In this document: one piece after another, positions 25,541-39,891 of the stretch
Layout of the letters: the number at the start of each line of letters is the position of its first letter
How positions within the stretch are numbered: position 1 is the first letter of the stretch
Assembly (NCBI RefSeq): GCF_024451105.1
Contig: NZ_JANGEY010000001.1
Span: 496,001 to 560,000, forward strand
From: Stutzerimonas stutzeri
GTDB taxonomy: Bacteria > Pseudomonadota > Gammaproteobacteria > Pseudomonadales > Pseudomonadaceae
Reading direction: 5' to 3'
Length of the DNA: 64,000 nucleotides
Made by a program: the position numbers and the translations under genes
The notes under the pieces: generated by a model
Told to the model about the DNA's origin: nothing
What the model saw: only the letters and a program-made list of their open reading frames with translations
The model's database searches: none

Positions 25541-26389
25541 TCAGCCGCCGGCCTTCTCCTCGATCAGCCAGTCCAGCCGCCAGCCGCCTCGGCTCTGCGC
25601 CAGCTGCGTCGCCAGATACGGCAGCAGCTCGCGCAGCTCGTCCTCCAGCGGCCACGGCGGATTGGCGATCGCCAACCCGGAGCCGTTGAGGCCGGCCGGG
25701 TTGTCGGTCGGGTGCACCCACAGCTCGGCGCGCAGCAGCTTGGGCGCGCCGCTCTTCGCCAGTTCCTGATAGAAACGCTTGAGCTGGCGCTGATCCTTGA
25801 TCGGATACCAGATCGCCACCACCGCCTGGCGCATCCGCGCGAGGGCGGTGACCAGCGACTCGACGCAGCGCTCCAGCTCGTCGGCCTGCTCGAACGGCGG
25901 ATCGATCAGCAGCAGCGCGCGCTTCTCGGCCACCGGCAGCAGCGCCTTGGCCAGGTGCCAGCCCTCGCCTAGGTGCACGGTGACCCGGCGGTCGCCGGCC
26001 ATGTTGGCCTTGAGCAGACGGCCGTCCTCGGGGTGCTTCTCGTTGAGCAGCACGCGGTCCTGGGCGCGGCTCAGCCGGCGGGCGAGCTCCGGCGAACCGG
26101 GGTAGTAGCGCAGCCCACCCTCCGGGTTGAGCGCGGCGATTACCGCCAGGTAGTCGTCGAGCAGCGCCGGCAGGTCGTCGCGCCCCCACAGGCGGGCGAT
26201 GCCCTGCAGCCACTCGCCGGTCTTGCCGGCCTGCTCGCCGGCCAGGTCGTAGAGGCCGACGCCGGCATGGCTGTCGAGACAGGCGAAGGGCTTGTCCTTG
26301 CGCGCCATGAGCGCGAGCAGACGGCTGAGGACGGCGTGCTTGAGCACGTCGGCGTGGTTGCCGGCGTGGAAGGCGTGACGGTAGTTCAT
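25541..26389 (-). CDS. rlmJ: 23S rRNA (adenine2030-N6)-methyltransferase
   Basis: RlmJ methylates N6 of A2030 in 23S rRNA with S-adenosylmethionine. The 282-residue length fits the family. I chose the ATG at 26389, giving MNYRHAFHAGNHADVLKH, the characteristic N terminus. A longer start would add ten residues. The SAM-binding and catalytic parts are CLDSHAGVGLYDLAGEQAGKTGEW and LLIDPPFEQADE, where DPPF is the (D/N)PPY/F-type catalytic motif. The gene diverges from nhaP2 over about 250 bases, in which I see no clear regulatory site. Confidence 0.92.
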   Translation of the reverse strand: MNYRHAFHAGNHADVLKHAVLSRLLALMARKDKPFACLDSHAGVGLYDLAGEQAGKTGEWLQGIARLWGRDDLPALLDDYLAVIAALNPEGGLRYYPGSPELARRLSRAQDRVLLNEKHPEDGRLLKANMAGDRRVTVHLGEGWHLAKALLPVAEKRALLLIDPPFEQADELERCVESLVTALARMRQAVVAIWYPIKDQRQLKRFYQELAKSGAPKLLRAELWVHPTDNPAGLNGSGLAIANPPWPLEDELRELLPYLATQLAQSRGGWRLDWLIEEKAGG

Positions 26390-26638
26390 CGGCGGATCCG
26401 CGAGTGGCCGAGCGCACACGGCGGTCGGCGCTGAGGCAATGGGTCGGGCGTGGCGCGAGTTTACCAGCAGGCCGGGGCCGCCCGGCAGTCCCGCCGGCGG
26501 ACGTCATGCCGGGCCGGCAACATGCCGCGATAAAAACCCGGGCATTTTCCGACCATCCGTCAAATCAACGGGTTAGAATCGCCTGGCATGCCCTCTGCAT
26601 GATCTTGCCCGCCCCGTCAACCGTCTTCGGAGCCTGTC

Positions 26639-28381
26639 GTGGATACCGCCGCCGTCAACAGCCTGTTCTTCATCGGCGCTCTGCTGGTCGGCGTCAGCAT
26701 CCTGGTCAGCGCCTTCTCGGCGCGCATCGGCATCCCGGTGCTGGTGATCTTCCTCGCCGTGGGCATGCTCGCCGGGGTCGACGGCATCGGCGGCATCGTC
26801 TTCAACGACTACTCGCTGGCCTACCTGGTCAGCAACCTGGCGCTGGCGGTGATCCTCCTCGACGGCGGCATGCGCACCCGGGTGGCGACCTTCCGCGTCG
26901 CCCTGTGGCCGGCGATGTCGCTGGCCACCCTCGGGGTGGTGATCACCGCCGGGCTGACCGGCCTGGCCGCCGCCTGGCTGTTCGAGCTCGAACTGCTCGA
27001 GGGCCTGTTGATCGGCGCCATCGTCGCTTCCACCGACGCCGCGGTGGTGTTCAACCTGCTCAACGGCAAGGGCCTCAACGAACGGGTCGGCTCGACCCTG
27101 GAGATCGAGTCGGGCAGCAACGACCCGATGGCGATGTTCCTCACCGTGACGCTGATCGGCATGCTCGCCTCCGGGCAGACCGACTTCGGCTGGGGCGTGC
27201 TGCTCAACCTGGTGCAGCAGTTCGGCATCGGCATCCTGCTCGGCCTGGCCGGCGGCGCCCTGCTGCTGCAACTGGTCAACCGTCTGTCGGTGGCCGACGG
27301 CCTCTACCCGCTGCTGGCGGTCAGCGGCGGGATCATGATCTACGCCTTCGCCGGCGAGATCGGCGGCAGCGGCATCCTCGCCGTGTACTGTTGCGGGCTG
27401 ATGCTCGGCAACCGGCCGATCCGCAACCGCCACGGCATCCTGCACATGTTCGACGGCCTGGCCTGGCTCAGCCAGATCGGCATGTTCCTGGTCCTCGGCC
27501 TGCTGCTCACCCCCAGCGAACTGCTGCCGATCGCCGTGCCGGCGCTGTTGCTGTCGCTGTGGATGATCCTGTTCGCCCGACCGCTGGCGGTGTTCGTCGG
27601 CCTGCTGCCGTTTCGCGCCTTCCACTTCCGCGAGCGGCTGTTCATCTCCTGGATCGGCTTGCGCGGCGCGGTTCCGGTGATCCTCGCGGTGTTCCCGCTG
27701 GTCGCCGGCCTGGCCAACGCCCAGCTGTTCTTCAACGTGGCGTTCTTCATCGTGCTGGTCTCGTTGCTGCTGCAGGGCAGCACCCTCGGCTGGGCGGCGC
27801 GCAAGACCCGCGTCGAGGTGCCGCCGCAGCCGGCGCCGATCTCCCGCGCCGGCCTGCAGATCCACCCCACCAGCCAGTGGGAGCTGTTCGTCTACAAGCT
27901 GCGCGCCGATCGCTGGTGCGTCGGCGCGCAGTTGCGCGAGCTGAAGATGCCCGAGGGTACCCGCATCGCCGCGCTGTTCCGCGGCCACGAGCTGCTCCAT
28001 CCCACCGGCAGCACGCGCCTGGAGGCCGGCGACATCCTCGGCGTGATCGGCCACGAGAAGGACCTGCCGGCGCTCGGCAAGCTGTTCAGCGAGGCGCCGC
28101 AGCGCGGCAAGGACCTGCGCTTCTTCGGCGACTTCGTCCTCGAGGGCGACGCCGAGCTGGGCCCGGTGGCGGCGCTCTACGGCCTCGATCTGGGCGACGT
28201 CGCCCCCGTCCAGCAACTCGGCCCGTTCATCGCCCAGCTGATCGGCGGGGAACCGGTGGTCGGCGACCAGGTCGAATGGGCCGGTCGCACCTGGACCGTG
28301 GCGCAGATGGAGGGCAACCGGATCCGCAAGGTCGGCCTCAAGCTGCCGGGCGGACGCCCGGGACCGACCCTGCTGTTCTGA
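26639..28381 (+). CDS. nhaP2: K+/H+ antiporter, CPA1 NhaP2/CvrA type
   Basis: This 580-residue inner-membrane protein has about 12-13 hydrophobic segments in residues 1-390. They include the ion-path motif [18 protein letters not shown] and [14 protein letters not shown], where ND is the CPA1 signature. A cytoplasmic RCK_C (TrkA_C) domain follows at about 400-480 and a CorC/HlyC-type domain at about 495-575. This is the NhaP2 (CvrA, YcgO) layout, which exchanges K+ for H+ under low-osmolarity or potassium stress. The start is GTG at 26639, supported by GGAG seven bases upstream. An MscK-like channel gene follows after 101 bases, so two osmotic or potassium-balance genes are neighbours. Confidence 0.9.
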   Translation: MDTAAVNSLFFIGALLVGVSILVSAFSARIGIPVLVIFLAVGMLAGVDGIGGIVFNDYSLAYLVSNLALAVILLDGGMRTRVATFRVALWPAMSLATLGVVITAGLTGLAAAWLFELELLEGLLIGAIVASTDAAVVFNLLNGKGLNERVGSTLEIESGSNDPMAMFLTVTLIGMLASGQTDFGWGVLLNLVQQFGIGILLGLAGGALLLQLVNRLSVADGLYPLLAVSGGIMIYAFAGEIGGSGILAVYCCGLMLGNRPIRNRHGILHMFDGLAWLSQIGMFLVLGLLLTPSELLPIAVPALLLSLWMILFARPLAVFVGLLPFRAFHFRERLFISWIGLRGAVPVILAVFPLVAGLANAQLFFNVAFFIVLVSLLLQGSTLGWAARKTRVEVPPQPAPISRAGLQIHPTSQWELFVYKLRADRWCVGAQLRELKMPEGTRIAALFRGHELLHPTGSTRLEAGDILGVIGHEKDLPALGKLFSEAPQRGKDLRFFGDFVLEGDAELGPVAALYGLDLGDVAPVQQLGPFIAQLIGGEPVVGDQVEWAGRTWTVAQMEGNRIRKVGLKLPGGRPGPTLLF

Positions 28382-28482
28382 GCCCGGCGGTCGGCCTGCG
28401 CCACCTTGCGACCGGCTGCCTTGTCGCGGCAGCCTCGCCCCAGTAGGCTTGCCGATCCCTCTGCGAATTCCCCGATCCGACG

Positions 28483-33325
<4,843 letters not shown>

Positions 33326-33364
33326 GCAGGGCTGCGGCAGCGGGCGCGCCCCATTATTTACTCC

Positions 33365-33424
33365 CAAAAAGCATATAAACCTTATAAAGCATTCTTTGAC
33401 CGTCTAAGAAATCCCTTCTATCGT
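33365..33424 (+). promoter_or_regulatory. Promoter of the SLC13 permease with an AT-rich upstream element
   Basis: TTGACC at 33396-33401 and TATCGT at 33419-33424 are 17 bases apart and 67 bases upstream of the permease ATG. This is a good sigma70 candidate. Directly upstream, 33365-33395 is strikingly AT-rich in a GC-rich genome (AAAAAGCATATAAACC and CTTATAAAGCATTC). The placement next to the -35 is where a CysB-type activator would sit. The sulfur-related neighbours make CysB a reasonable guess, but the site assignment is inference. Confidence 0.5.
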
Positions 33425-33490
33425 TGTCGCCTCGCCCGCGCGGCAGACGCCGGGCCGATACCTCATCCGAGATTCGTCCCAAGGATATCC

Positions 33491-35281
33491 ATGCTCCCGG
33501 CTTCGCTGTCGCTCTGGTTCGTCGCCGCCCTGCTGGTCTGGGTGCTGTATGCCTTCGTCCGCGAGAAATGGAGCCCGGACATCGTCGCCGCCATCGCCGT
33601 CGCCGCCCTGCTGGTCGCCGGCCTACTCGAGCCCAAGGAGGTGCTCGGGGTGCTGTCCAACTCGGCGCCGGTGACCATCGCCTGCATGTTCGTGCTGTCC
33701 GCCGCGCTGGAGCGCACCGGCTGCATCGACGCCCTCGGCAACTGGCTGGGCAACCTGGTCGGCAGCAGTCCGACGCGGGTGCTCGCCGGCCTGACCGTGA
33801 CCGCCCTGGTGATCTCCGCCTGCCTGAACAATACCCCGGTGGTGGCCATCCTCACTCCGGTGGCCATCGCGCTGGCCAAGCGCGCCGGCACCCTGCCCTC
33901 CAAGTTGCTGATCCCGCTGTCCTACGCCACCATCCTCGGCGGCACCCTGACCATGATCGGCACCTCGACCAACATCCTGGTCGACGGCGTGGCGCGCAAG
34001 GCCGGCCTCGAGCCGTTCGGCATCTTCGAGATCACCGGCGCCGGCCTGTTCCTCGCCGCCGCCGGCATGCTCTACATGCTGACCATCGGCAAGCGCCTGC
34101 TGCCCGAGCGCGACACCCTGTCCAAGCAGCTGCGCCCCGACCTCGACCGCACCTTCGTCAGCGAGCTGAGGGTACCGGCCGGCTCGCCGGTGATCGGCAA
34201 GAGCATCGGCGAGGCCAATCTCAACGGCGGCAGTGGCCTGCAGGTGCTGCAGGTCAGCCGCGCGGATGCCCAGATCAGCCGCCCCGACCACCACTTCGTG
34301 CTGCAGGCCGGCGACCTGCTGGTGCTGCACGGCCAGGTCAAGGACGTGGTCGACCTGCGCGAGAGCGGCCACCTGGCCTTCAACCGCGGCGACGCCTTCG
34401 AGACCGTCAGCGACCAGAACGTGGTGCTCGCCGAGGCCATCGTCGGCCGCAACTCGCGCTACAGCCACCGGCCGATGCGCGACCTCGACCTCGGCGCACG
34501 CTACGGCATCAATGTGCTGGCCGTGCACCGCCAGGACGCCAACGTGCAGGGCAACCTCGACGACTTCCAGCTGCAGTTCGGCGACGTGATGCTGGTGGAA
34601 GGCACCCCGGCGCAGATCAAGCGCTTCGCCGACAACGGCGAGCTGATCAGCCTCAACGCCGTGCAGGAGCGCGCCTATCGCCGCGACAAGGCGCCGATCG
34701 CCATCCTCGCCACCGCGGCGGTGATGCTGCTGGCCGCCTTCGGCGTCATGCCCATCGAGGGCCTGGCGATCATCGGCGCCGCCACCGTGCTGGCGACCCG
34801 TTGCCTGGACGTCGACGACGCCTACAAGGCGGTGGACTGGAAGATCCTCAGCCTGATCTTCGGCATGCTGGCGATCAGCGTGGCCATGGACAAGGTCGGC
34901 CTGGTCAAGCTGATCGTCGAGAACGTCATGGGCCTGCTGCCCTGGGCCGGGCCGCTGCTGCTGCTGTCGTTCATCTACCTGTTCACCTCGGTGCTCACCG
35001 AGGCGCTGTCCAACAACGCGGTGGCGGTGCTGGTCACCCCGATCGCCATCGGCATGGCCCAGCATCTGGGCGTCGACCCGCGCGCCTTCGTGGTGGCGGT
35101 GATGTTCGCCGCCAGCGCCAGCTTCGCCACGCCGATCGGCTACCAGACCAATACCTTCGTCTACAACGCCGGCGGCTACCGTTTCGGCGACTTCATGAAG
35201 GTCGGCATCCCACTGAACATCCTGCTGTGGCTGGTGGCCACCGCGGTGATCCCGCTGTTCTGGCCGCTGCTGCCGGTGTGA
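33491..35281 (+). CDS. SLC13/DASS-type anion permease with two RCK_C domains
   Basis: This 596-residue inner-membrane protein belongs to the SLC13-like (SAC1/CitT-superfamily) permeases. Membrane segments fill about 1-200 and 400-596, with the twin family motifs CLNNTPVVAILTPVAIALAKR and EALSNNAVAVLVTPIAIGMA. Two cytoplasmic TrkA_C (RCK_C) domains lie between them at about 210-375. In algae and bacteria this layout is associated with sulfate uptake. The gene directly upstream of an O-acetylhomoserine sulfhydrylase supports a sulfate or related oxyanion substrate. Carboxylates cannot be excluded. The ATG has AAGGA six bases upstream. Confidence 0.85.
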   Translation: MLPASLSLWFVAALLVWVLYAFVREKWSPDIVAAIAVAALLVAGLLEPKEVLGVLSNSAPVTIACMFVLSAALERTGCIDALGNWLGNLVGSSPTRVLAGLTVTALVISACLNNTPVVAILTPVAIALAKRAGTLPSKLLIPLSYATILGGTLTMIGTSTNILVDGVARKAGLEPFGIFEITGAGLFLAAAGMLYMLTIGKRLLPERDTLSKQLRPDLDRTFVSELRVPAGSPVIGKSIGEANLNGGSGLQVLQVSRADAQISRPDHHFVLQAGDLLVLHGQVKDVVDLRESGHLAFNRGDAFETVSDQNVVLAEAIVGRNSRYSHRPMRDLDLGARYGINVLAVHRQDANVQGNLDDFQLQFGDVMLVEGTPAQIKRFADNGELISLNAVQERAYRRDKAPIAILATAAVMLLAAFGVMPIEGLAIIGAATVLATRCLDVDDAYKAVDWKILSLIFGMLAISVAMDKVGLVKLIVENVMGLLPWAGPLLLLSFIYLFTSVLTEALSNNAVAVLVTPIAIGMAQHLGVDPRAFVVAVMFAASASFATPIGYQTNTFVYNAGGYRFGDFMKVGIPLNILLWLVATAVIPLFWPLLPV

Positions 35282-35385
35282 TCCTGCGCGGCGGCCAATG
35301 TCCCCATCGCGCATGGTGGCATTGACCGCCGCGCACTGCCCTCGGCATGCTGCGCGCTTTCCCTGCCTCGAAGGAACGCGCACAG

Positions 35386-36663
35386 ATGAAAGCGGAAACC
35401 CTGGCCATCCACGCCGGCTACAGCCCCGACCCGACCACCAAGGCGGTGGCGGTGCCGATCTACCAGACCACCTCCTACGCCTTCGACGATACCCAGCACG
35501 GCGCCGATCTGTTCGACCTCAAGGTCGCCGGCAACATCTACACGCGGATCATGAACCCGACCACCGACGTGCTGGAGAAGCGCGTGGCGGCGCTGGAGGG
35601 CGGCGTGGCGGCGCTGGCGGTGGCCTCGGGCATGGCGGCGATCACCTACGCGATCCAGACCATCGCCGGCGTCGGCGACAACATCGTCTCGGTGGCCAAG
35701 CTGTACGGCGGCACCTACAACCTGTTCGCCCACACCCTGCCGCGCCAGGGCATCGAGGTGCGCTTCGCGCCGCACGACGACATCGCCGCCCTGGAGGCGC
35801 TGATCGACGCCAACACCAAGGCGGTGTTCTGCGAGTCGATCGGCAACCCGGCGGGCAATATCGTCGACCTCAAGGCGCTGGCCGACGCCGCGCACCGTCA
35901 TGGCGTGCCGCTGATCGTCGACAACACCGTGGCCACGCCGATCCTCTGTCGGCCGTTCGAGCACGGCGCCGACATCGTGGTGCACTCGCTGACCAAGTAC
36001 ATCGGCGGCCACGGCACCAGCATCGGCGGCATCGTCGTCGACTCCGGCCAGTTCCCCTGGGCGGACAACAAGGAACGCTTCCCGCTGCTCAACACCCCGG
36101 ACGCGTCCTACCACGGCGTCACCTACACCGAGGCGTTCGGTCCGGCCGCGTTCATCGGCCGCTGCCGCGTGGTGCCGCTGCGCAACATGGGCGCGGCGCT
36201 GTCGCCGTTCAACGCCTTCCTGATCCTCCAGGGCCTGGAAACCCTGGCGCTGCGCATGGAGCGCCACTGTGAGAACGCACGCAAGGTCGCCGAGTTCCTG
36301 CAGAACCACCCGCAGGTCAGCTGGGTGAAGTACGCCGGCCTGGTCGATCACCCCGAGCACGAGCTGGCGCAGCGCTACATGGGCGGCCAGCCGGCCTCGA
36401 TCATGTCGTTCGGCATCAAAGGCGGCATCGAGGCGGCGGCGCGCTTCATCGACGCGCTCAAGCTGGTGGTGCGCCTGGTCAACATCGGCGACGCCAAGTC
36501 GCTGGCCTGCCACCCGGCCTCCACCACCCACCGCCAGCTCAACGACGAGGAACTGGCCCGCGCCGGCGTGTCGCGCGACCTGGTACGCCTGTCGATCGGC
36601 ATCGAGCACATCGACGACATCCTCGAAGACCTGAGCCAGGCGCTGGAAGCGTCCCGCGGCTGA
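35386..36663 (+). CDS. metY: O-acetylhomoserine sulfhydrylase
   Basis: MetY is a PLP enzyme of the Cys/Met-metabolism gamma family. It makes homocysteine from O-acetylhomoserine and sulfide. The 425-residue protein starts at the ATG at 35386 ([21 protein letters not shown]), with AAGGA about ten bases upstream. Key landmarks are [22 protein letters not shown], the PLP lysine in [18 protein letters not shown], and [10 protein letters not shown] near the C terminus. The acetylhomoserine type is favoured over cystathionine gamma-synthase by the length and the [10 protein letters not shown] segment. It follows the SLC13 permease by 104 bases. Confidence 0.9.
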   Translation: MKAETLAIHAGYSPDPTTKAVAVPIYQTTSYAFDDTQHGADLFDLKVAGNIYTRIMNPTTDVLEKRVAALEGGVAALAVASGMAAITYAIQTIAGVGDNIVSVAKLYGGTYNLFAHTLPRQGIEVRFAPHDDIAALEALIDANTKAVFCESIGNPAGNIVDLKALADAAHRHGVPLIVDNTVATPILCRPFEHGADIVVHSLTKYIGGHGTSIGGIVVDSGQFPWADNKERFPLLNTPDASYHGVTYTEAFGPAAFIGRCRVVPLRNMGAALSPFNAFLILQGLETLALRMERHCENARKVAEFLQNHPQVSWVKYAGLVDHPEHELAQRYMGGQPASIMSFGIKGGIEAAARFIDALKLVVRLVNIGDAKSLACHPASTTHRQLNDEELARAGVSRDLVRLSIGIEHIDDILEDLSQALEASRG

Positions 36664-36668
36664 CTCCC

Positions 36669-36726
36669 GCAGGGTGCGCCGTGCGCACCGCCGCCGCTGC
36701 GCATCGGTGCGCACGGCGCACCCTGC
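36669..36726. repeat. Perfect 20-bp inverted repeat (REP-type) after metY
   Basis: Arms at 36669-36688 and 36707-36726 are exact reverse complements (GCAGGGTGCGCCGTGCGCAC and its complement) around an 18-base spacer. The arms are related to the element at 41233. The element sits between the stop of metY and trxC and may double as a transcript end, although no T-tract follows. Confidence 0.85.
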
Positions 36727-36786
36727 ATTGCCTTGATATCCGCAGCGCCGGCCCCACACTAGGGACATCACCCCGTGGAGCCTGCC

Positions 36787-37221
36787 ATGACCGAGCCGCT
36801 GATCGTCCCCTGCCCGCACTGCCACGGGCTCAACCGCATCCCCGCTGCCCGCCTGGGCGACGCGCCGCGCTGCGGGCGCTGCAAGGGCGCCGTGCTGCCG
36901 GGCCAGCCGTTCGCCGTCGACGGCGCCGGCTTCGCCGCCCAGCTCAGGGGCGACCTGCCGCTGCTGCTCGACGTCTGGGCCGACTGGTGCGGGCCGTGCA
37001 AGGCCTTCGCGCCGATCTTCGACCAGGCGGCGCGCGAGCTGTCCGGACGGGTACGCCTGGCCAAGCTGGACAGCCAGGCCGAACCGCAGCTGGCCGGACA
37101 GTTGGGCATCCGCTCCATTCCCAGCCTGATCCTGTTCAAGGACGGCCGCGAGGTGGCGCGGCAGAGCGGCGCGCTGGCGCTGCCGCAGCTCGCCGCCTGG
37201 TTGCGCCAGCACGGGATCTGA
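36787..37221 (+). CDS. trxC: Thioredoxin 2 with N-terminal zinc-binding motif
   Basis: This 144-residue protein is a TrxC-type thioredoxin. The N-terminal 35 residues carry two CxxC pairs (CPHCHG and CGRCKG) that bind zinc. The thioredoxin domain follows, with the redox site WADWCGPCKAF near residue 70 and the cis-proline in RSIPSLILF. It reduces disulfides in the cytoplasm, mainly under oxidative stress. I chose the ATG at 36787, with GGAG seven bases upstream. An ATG four codons earlier overlaps that site. Length matches E. coli TrxC (139). Confidence 0.94.
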   Translation: MTEPLIVPCPHCHGLNRIPAARLGDAPRCGRCKGAVLPGQPFAVDGAGFAAQLRGDLPLLLDVWADWCGPCKAFAPIFDQAARELSGRVRLAKLDSQAEPQLAGQLGIRSIPSLILFKDGREVARQSGALALPQLAAWLRQHGI

Positions 37222-37296
37222 CGGCCGTGAAGCGTCCGCAGACAGTGCGGACGCCACGCGGCATACTGGCGATCCTTCCCAGCCCATGAGGCCGCC

Positions 37297-38088
37297 ATGG
37301 TCCAGCACATCCTCGTCGCCCACGATCTCAGTCCCGAGGCCGACCTGGCCCTGCAGCGCGCCGCCCAGTTGGCCCGCCACCACGCCGCGCGCCTGAGCCT
37401 GCTGCACGTACAGGGCGCGCAGGGCGGCGGGACGGACCGGGTGCACCGGCAGTTGGAGGAGCGCCTGGCGGGGCTGGCCCTGCCGCGCGCCGACCTGACG
37501 CTGCGCAGCGGCCCGGCCGCCGAGGAAATCCTCCGTCAGGCGCGCGGACTGGAGGCCGACCTGCTGGTGCTCGGCGCCCACCACCGCGGCTCGCCGGAGG
37601 GCTTCGCCGGCACCACCCTGGAGCGCATCCTGCAGCACAGCCCGGCGCCAGTGCTGCTGGCCGTCGGTCGCGCCCCGGCCCCCTGGCAACGCGCGCTGGT
37701 GGCACTGGACTTCTCGCCCTGCGCCAGCCGCGCCTTGCGCCAGGCGGCCCGGCTGCTGGCCCCCGGCGCCCGCCTGCATGCCCTGCACGTCGAGGAAGTG
37801 GCGCCGCTGCACGCCGGCGACAACCCGGAGGAGCTGGCCTTCGAGAGCGAGCTGTTCGAGCATCTGGTCGCCGATGAGCGCGCGCGACTGCCGGGCGGCC
37901 TGCAGCTCAGCCACGAGCTGCGCGCCGGCGAGCGCAGCGCCTGCCTGCAGGCGGTGCTCGCCGAGCAGCGCCCGCAGCTGCTCGCCCTCGGCAGCCACAG
38001 CCGCGGCGAACTGGCCGACGCGCTGCTCGGCAGCCTGACCCTGGAATGCCTGCGCCACCCGCCCTGCGACGTGCTGGTGGCGCGCTGA
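37297..38088 (+). CDS. Tandem universal stress protein
   Basis: This 263-residue protein has two Usp domains, about 1-125 and 128-263, and probably folds as an internal dimer. The nucleotide-binding loop consensus GxxG(9x)G(S/T) is altered in both halves: GAHHRGSPEGFAGTT in the first and GSHSRGELADALLGSLT in the second. In each, the second glycine is replaced, by His and Ser. ATP binding is therefore uncertain. The ATG at 37297 has GAGG six bases upstream. It converges on the ParA-like gene with an eight-base gap and no convincing terminator. By position it matches PA5027. Confidence 0.88.
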   Translation: MVQHILVAHDLSPEADLALQRAAQLARHHAARLSLLHVQGAQGGGTDRVHRQLEERLAGLALPRADLTLRSGPAAEEILRQARGLEADLLVLGAHHRGSPEGFAGTTLERILQHSPAPVLLAVGRAPAPWQRALVALDFSPCASRALRQAARLLAPGARLHALHVEEVAPLHAGDNPEELAFESELFEHLVADERARLPGGLQLSHELRAGERSACLQAVLAEQRPQLLALGSHSRGELADALLGSLTLECLRHPPCDVLVAR

Positions 38089-38096
38089 GGGGGAGC

Positions 38097-38861
38097 TCAG
38101 CCCTCCAGGCAGGCGTGCAGCTCGACGAACTGGCGGGTCAGCTTGTGCCGCGGGTCGAGGTGGATCAGCGGCGTGCAGGCCTGGTGCGACTCGCGCATCT
38201 TTACCGAAGCGCCCAGGTACACCGGCAGCAGCGGCATGTCCTCGGCGAGCAGTTCGGCGAGCAGCTGCTGCGGCAGCGCCGCACGCGGCTGGAACTGGTT
38301 GACCACGATGCCCTCGACCTCGAGATCCTCGTTGTGATCCTCGCGCAGCTCGTCGATCTCGGCCAGCAGGCCGTACAGCGCCTGGCGCGAGAAGCTGTCG
38401 CAGTCGAAGGGGATCAGCACGCGGTCGGCGGCGATCAGCGCGGAAACCGTGTAGAAGTTCAGCGCCGGCGGAGTATCCAGGTAGATCCGGTCGTAGTCCT
38501 CGGCCAGCTCGTCGAGCAGCTTGCGCAGCTTGTTGATCTTGTGCTTCTGCTCCAGCTTGGGCTGCAGCTCGGCCAGCTCGGCGCAGGCGGTGACCAGGTG
38601 CAGGTTGGCGAAGGGGGTCTCGAGCACCTTGACCCTGGCCCTCTTGCCGGCGCTGCCGGCCAGCACCTGCTTGAAGAAGTCGGCGATGCCGGCGGGGATG
38701 TCCTCGCCGCTCAGCCCGCTGAGGTAGTGGGTGGAGTTGGCCTGGCTGTCGAGGTCGATCAGCAGGGTGCGATAGCCCTGCGCCGCGCTCACCGCCGCCA
38801 GGTTGCAGGCGATGCTCGACTTGCCCACTCCGCCCTTCTGGTTGAACACCACGCGCCGCAT
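38097..38861 (-). CDS. Orphan ParA/MinD-like ATPase
   Basis: This 254-residue P-loop ATPase starts at the ATG at 38861 with MRRVVFNQKGGVGKSSIACNLA, the deviant Walker A motif of the ParA family. An AAGGAG ribosome-binding site lies eight bases upstream. Walker A' and B regions are LLIDLDSQANST and DRIYLDTPPALNF. There is no parB-like or cargo gene beside it. It lies between a Usp gene and a LysR gene. Such orphan ParA proteins position chromosomal, chemotaxis or polar protein complexes. The partner here is unknown. It corresponds by position to PA5028. Confidence 0.88.
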   Translation of the reverse strand: MRRVVFNQKGGVGKSSIACNLAAVSAAQGYRTLLIDLDSQANSTHYLSGLSGEDIPAGIADFFKQVLAGSAGKRARVKVLETPFANLHLVTACAELAELQPKLEQKHKINKLRKLLDELAEDYDRIYLDTPPALNFYTVSALIAADRVLIPFDCDSFSRQALYGLLAEIDELREDHNEDLEVEGIVVNQFQPRAALPQQLLAELLAEDMPLLPVYLGASVKMRESHQACTPLIHLDPRHKLTRQFVELHACLEG

Positions 38862-38924
38862 ACCGTCGTCTCCTTGTCGTTCTGCCGTGTGTCCCGCATT
38901 TAACCCCATTCCGCCGCCGCGCGC

Positions 38925-39848
38925 TCAGCCATCGGGGCGTTCGCGCTGCCGGCGGGCCTGCTCCGCCTCGCCCTCGAGCAGTTCGGCGAAGCGCTGCACC
39001 AGCGGCGAAGCGTCGCCTGCGCGGCGTACCAGCCACACCGCGGTGCTGGCAGCGGGGTCGCGCAGGGTACGGCAGACCACGCCGTCGATGCGCATGCGAT
39101 CGAACGAGGCCGGCAGCACGGTGACCCCCAGACCGGTGGCGACCAGACCGATCAGGGTCATCGCCTCGCTGGCCTCCTGGACGATGCGCGGCGCGAAGCC
39201 GGCGCCGCGCGCCAGCTCGAGCAGTTGGTCGTAGAGCCCGGTGCCGAAGCTGCGCGGGAAGAACACGAAGGCCTCGCCGGCCAGCTCGGCCAGCGCGATG
39301 CCGTCCGCGCGCCCGGCCAGCGGATGGCCGGCCGGCAGCACCGCCACCAACGGCTCGGCGAACAGCTCCAGCGCCTCCAGCCCGGCCGGCAGCGGATCGA
39401 GCGGACGCAGCATGCCGACCTGCAGCAGCCCCGCGGCCACCGCCTCGGCCACCCTGCGGCTGCTCAGTTCGCGCAGGTCGAGGTGCACCTGCGGGCAGGC
39501 CAGGCGGAAGGCCTGGATCGCCCGCGGGATGGTCGAGGTGAAGGGCGCCGAGGAGGTGAAGCCGACCTTCAGTTCGCCCAGCTCGCCCTGGCGGGCGCGG
39601 CGGGCGACGTCGACCGCCCTGTCCAGCTGGGCGAGCACCGCGCGCGCCTCGGGCAGGAACAGCTCGCCGACCGTGCTGAGCGCCACCCGGCGGTTGGTGC
39701 GCTCGAACAGGCAGACGCCGAGCTCCTCCTCCAGCGCCTGGATCTGCTGGCTCAGCGGCGGCTGGGAGATGCCCAGCCGCGCCGCGGCGCGGCCGAAGTG
39801 CAGCTCCTCGGCGACGGCGACGAAGTAGCGCAGGTGACGGAGTTCCAT
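38925..39848 (-). CDS. LysR-family transcriptional regulator
   Basis: This 307-residue protein has the LysR layout. The N-terminal winged helix-turn-helix is MELRHLRYFVAVAEELHFGRAAARLGISQPPLSQQIQALEEELG, read here as positions 1-44. The periplasmic-binding-protein-like effector domain covers about 90-295. The ATG at 39848 aligns with the family start. A longer reading would add 31 residues across the promoter. It is divergent from an MFS transporter gene 137 bases away, the usual arrangement for a regulator and its target. The effector is unknown. Confidence 0.92.
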   Translation of the reverse strand: MELRHLRYFVAVAEELHFGRAAARLGISQPPLSQQIQALEEELGVCLFERTNRRVALSTVGELFLPEARAVLAQLDRAVDVARRARQGELGELKVGFTSSAPFTSTIPRAIQAFRLACPQVHLDLRELSSRRVAEAVAAGLLQVGMLRPLDPLPAGLEALELFAEPLVAVLPAGHPLAGRADGIALAELAGEAFVFFPRSFGTGLYDQLLELARGAGFAPRIVQEASEAMTLIGLVATGLGVTVLPASFDRMRIDGVVCRTLRDPAASTAVWLVRRAGDASPLVQRFAELLEGEAEQARRQRERPDG

Positions 39849-39857
39849 GGGCAGCCC

Positions 39858-39891
39858 ATTCGATTCGAAATACATATCAGACGAGTCGAAT
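39858..39891. promoter_or_regulatory. Candidate LysR operator between the regulator and the MFS gene
   Basis: ATTCGATTCGAA at 39858-39869 and TCGAAT at 39886-39891 give repeated and inverted ATTCGA/TCGAAT half-sites in an unusually AT-rich stretch. The site lies 10-43 bases upstream of the regulator's ATG, where LysR proteins typically bind to repress themselves and activate the divergent gene. No classical T-N11-A box stands out more clearly. Confidence 0.4.

Noticed and set aside
36669-36726. The 20-bp inverted repeat as a simple metY terminator
   Set aside because: It has an 18-base spacer, no following T-tract, and a related copy at 41233, so it is better explained as a REP element, although it may still influence the transcript end.
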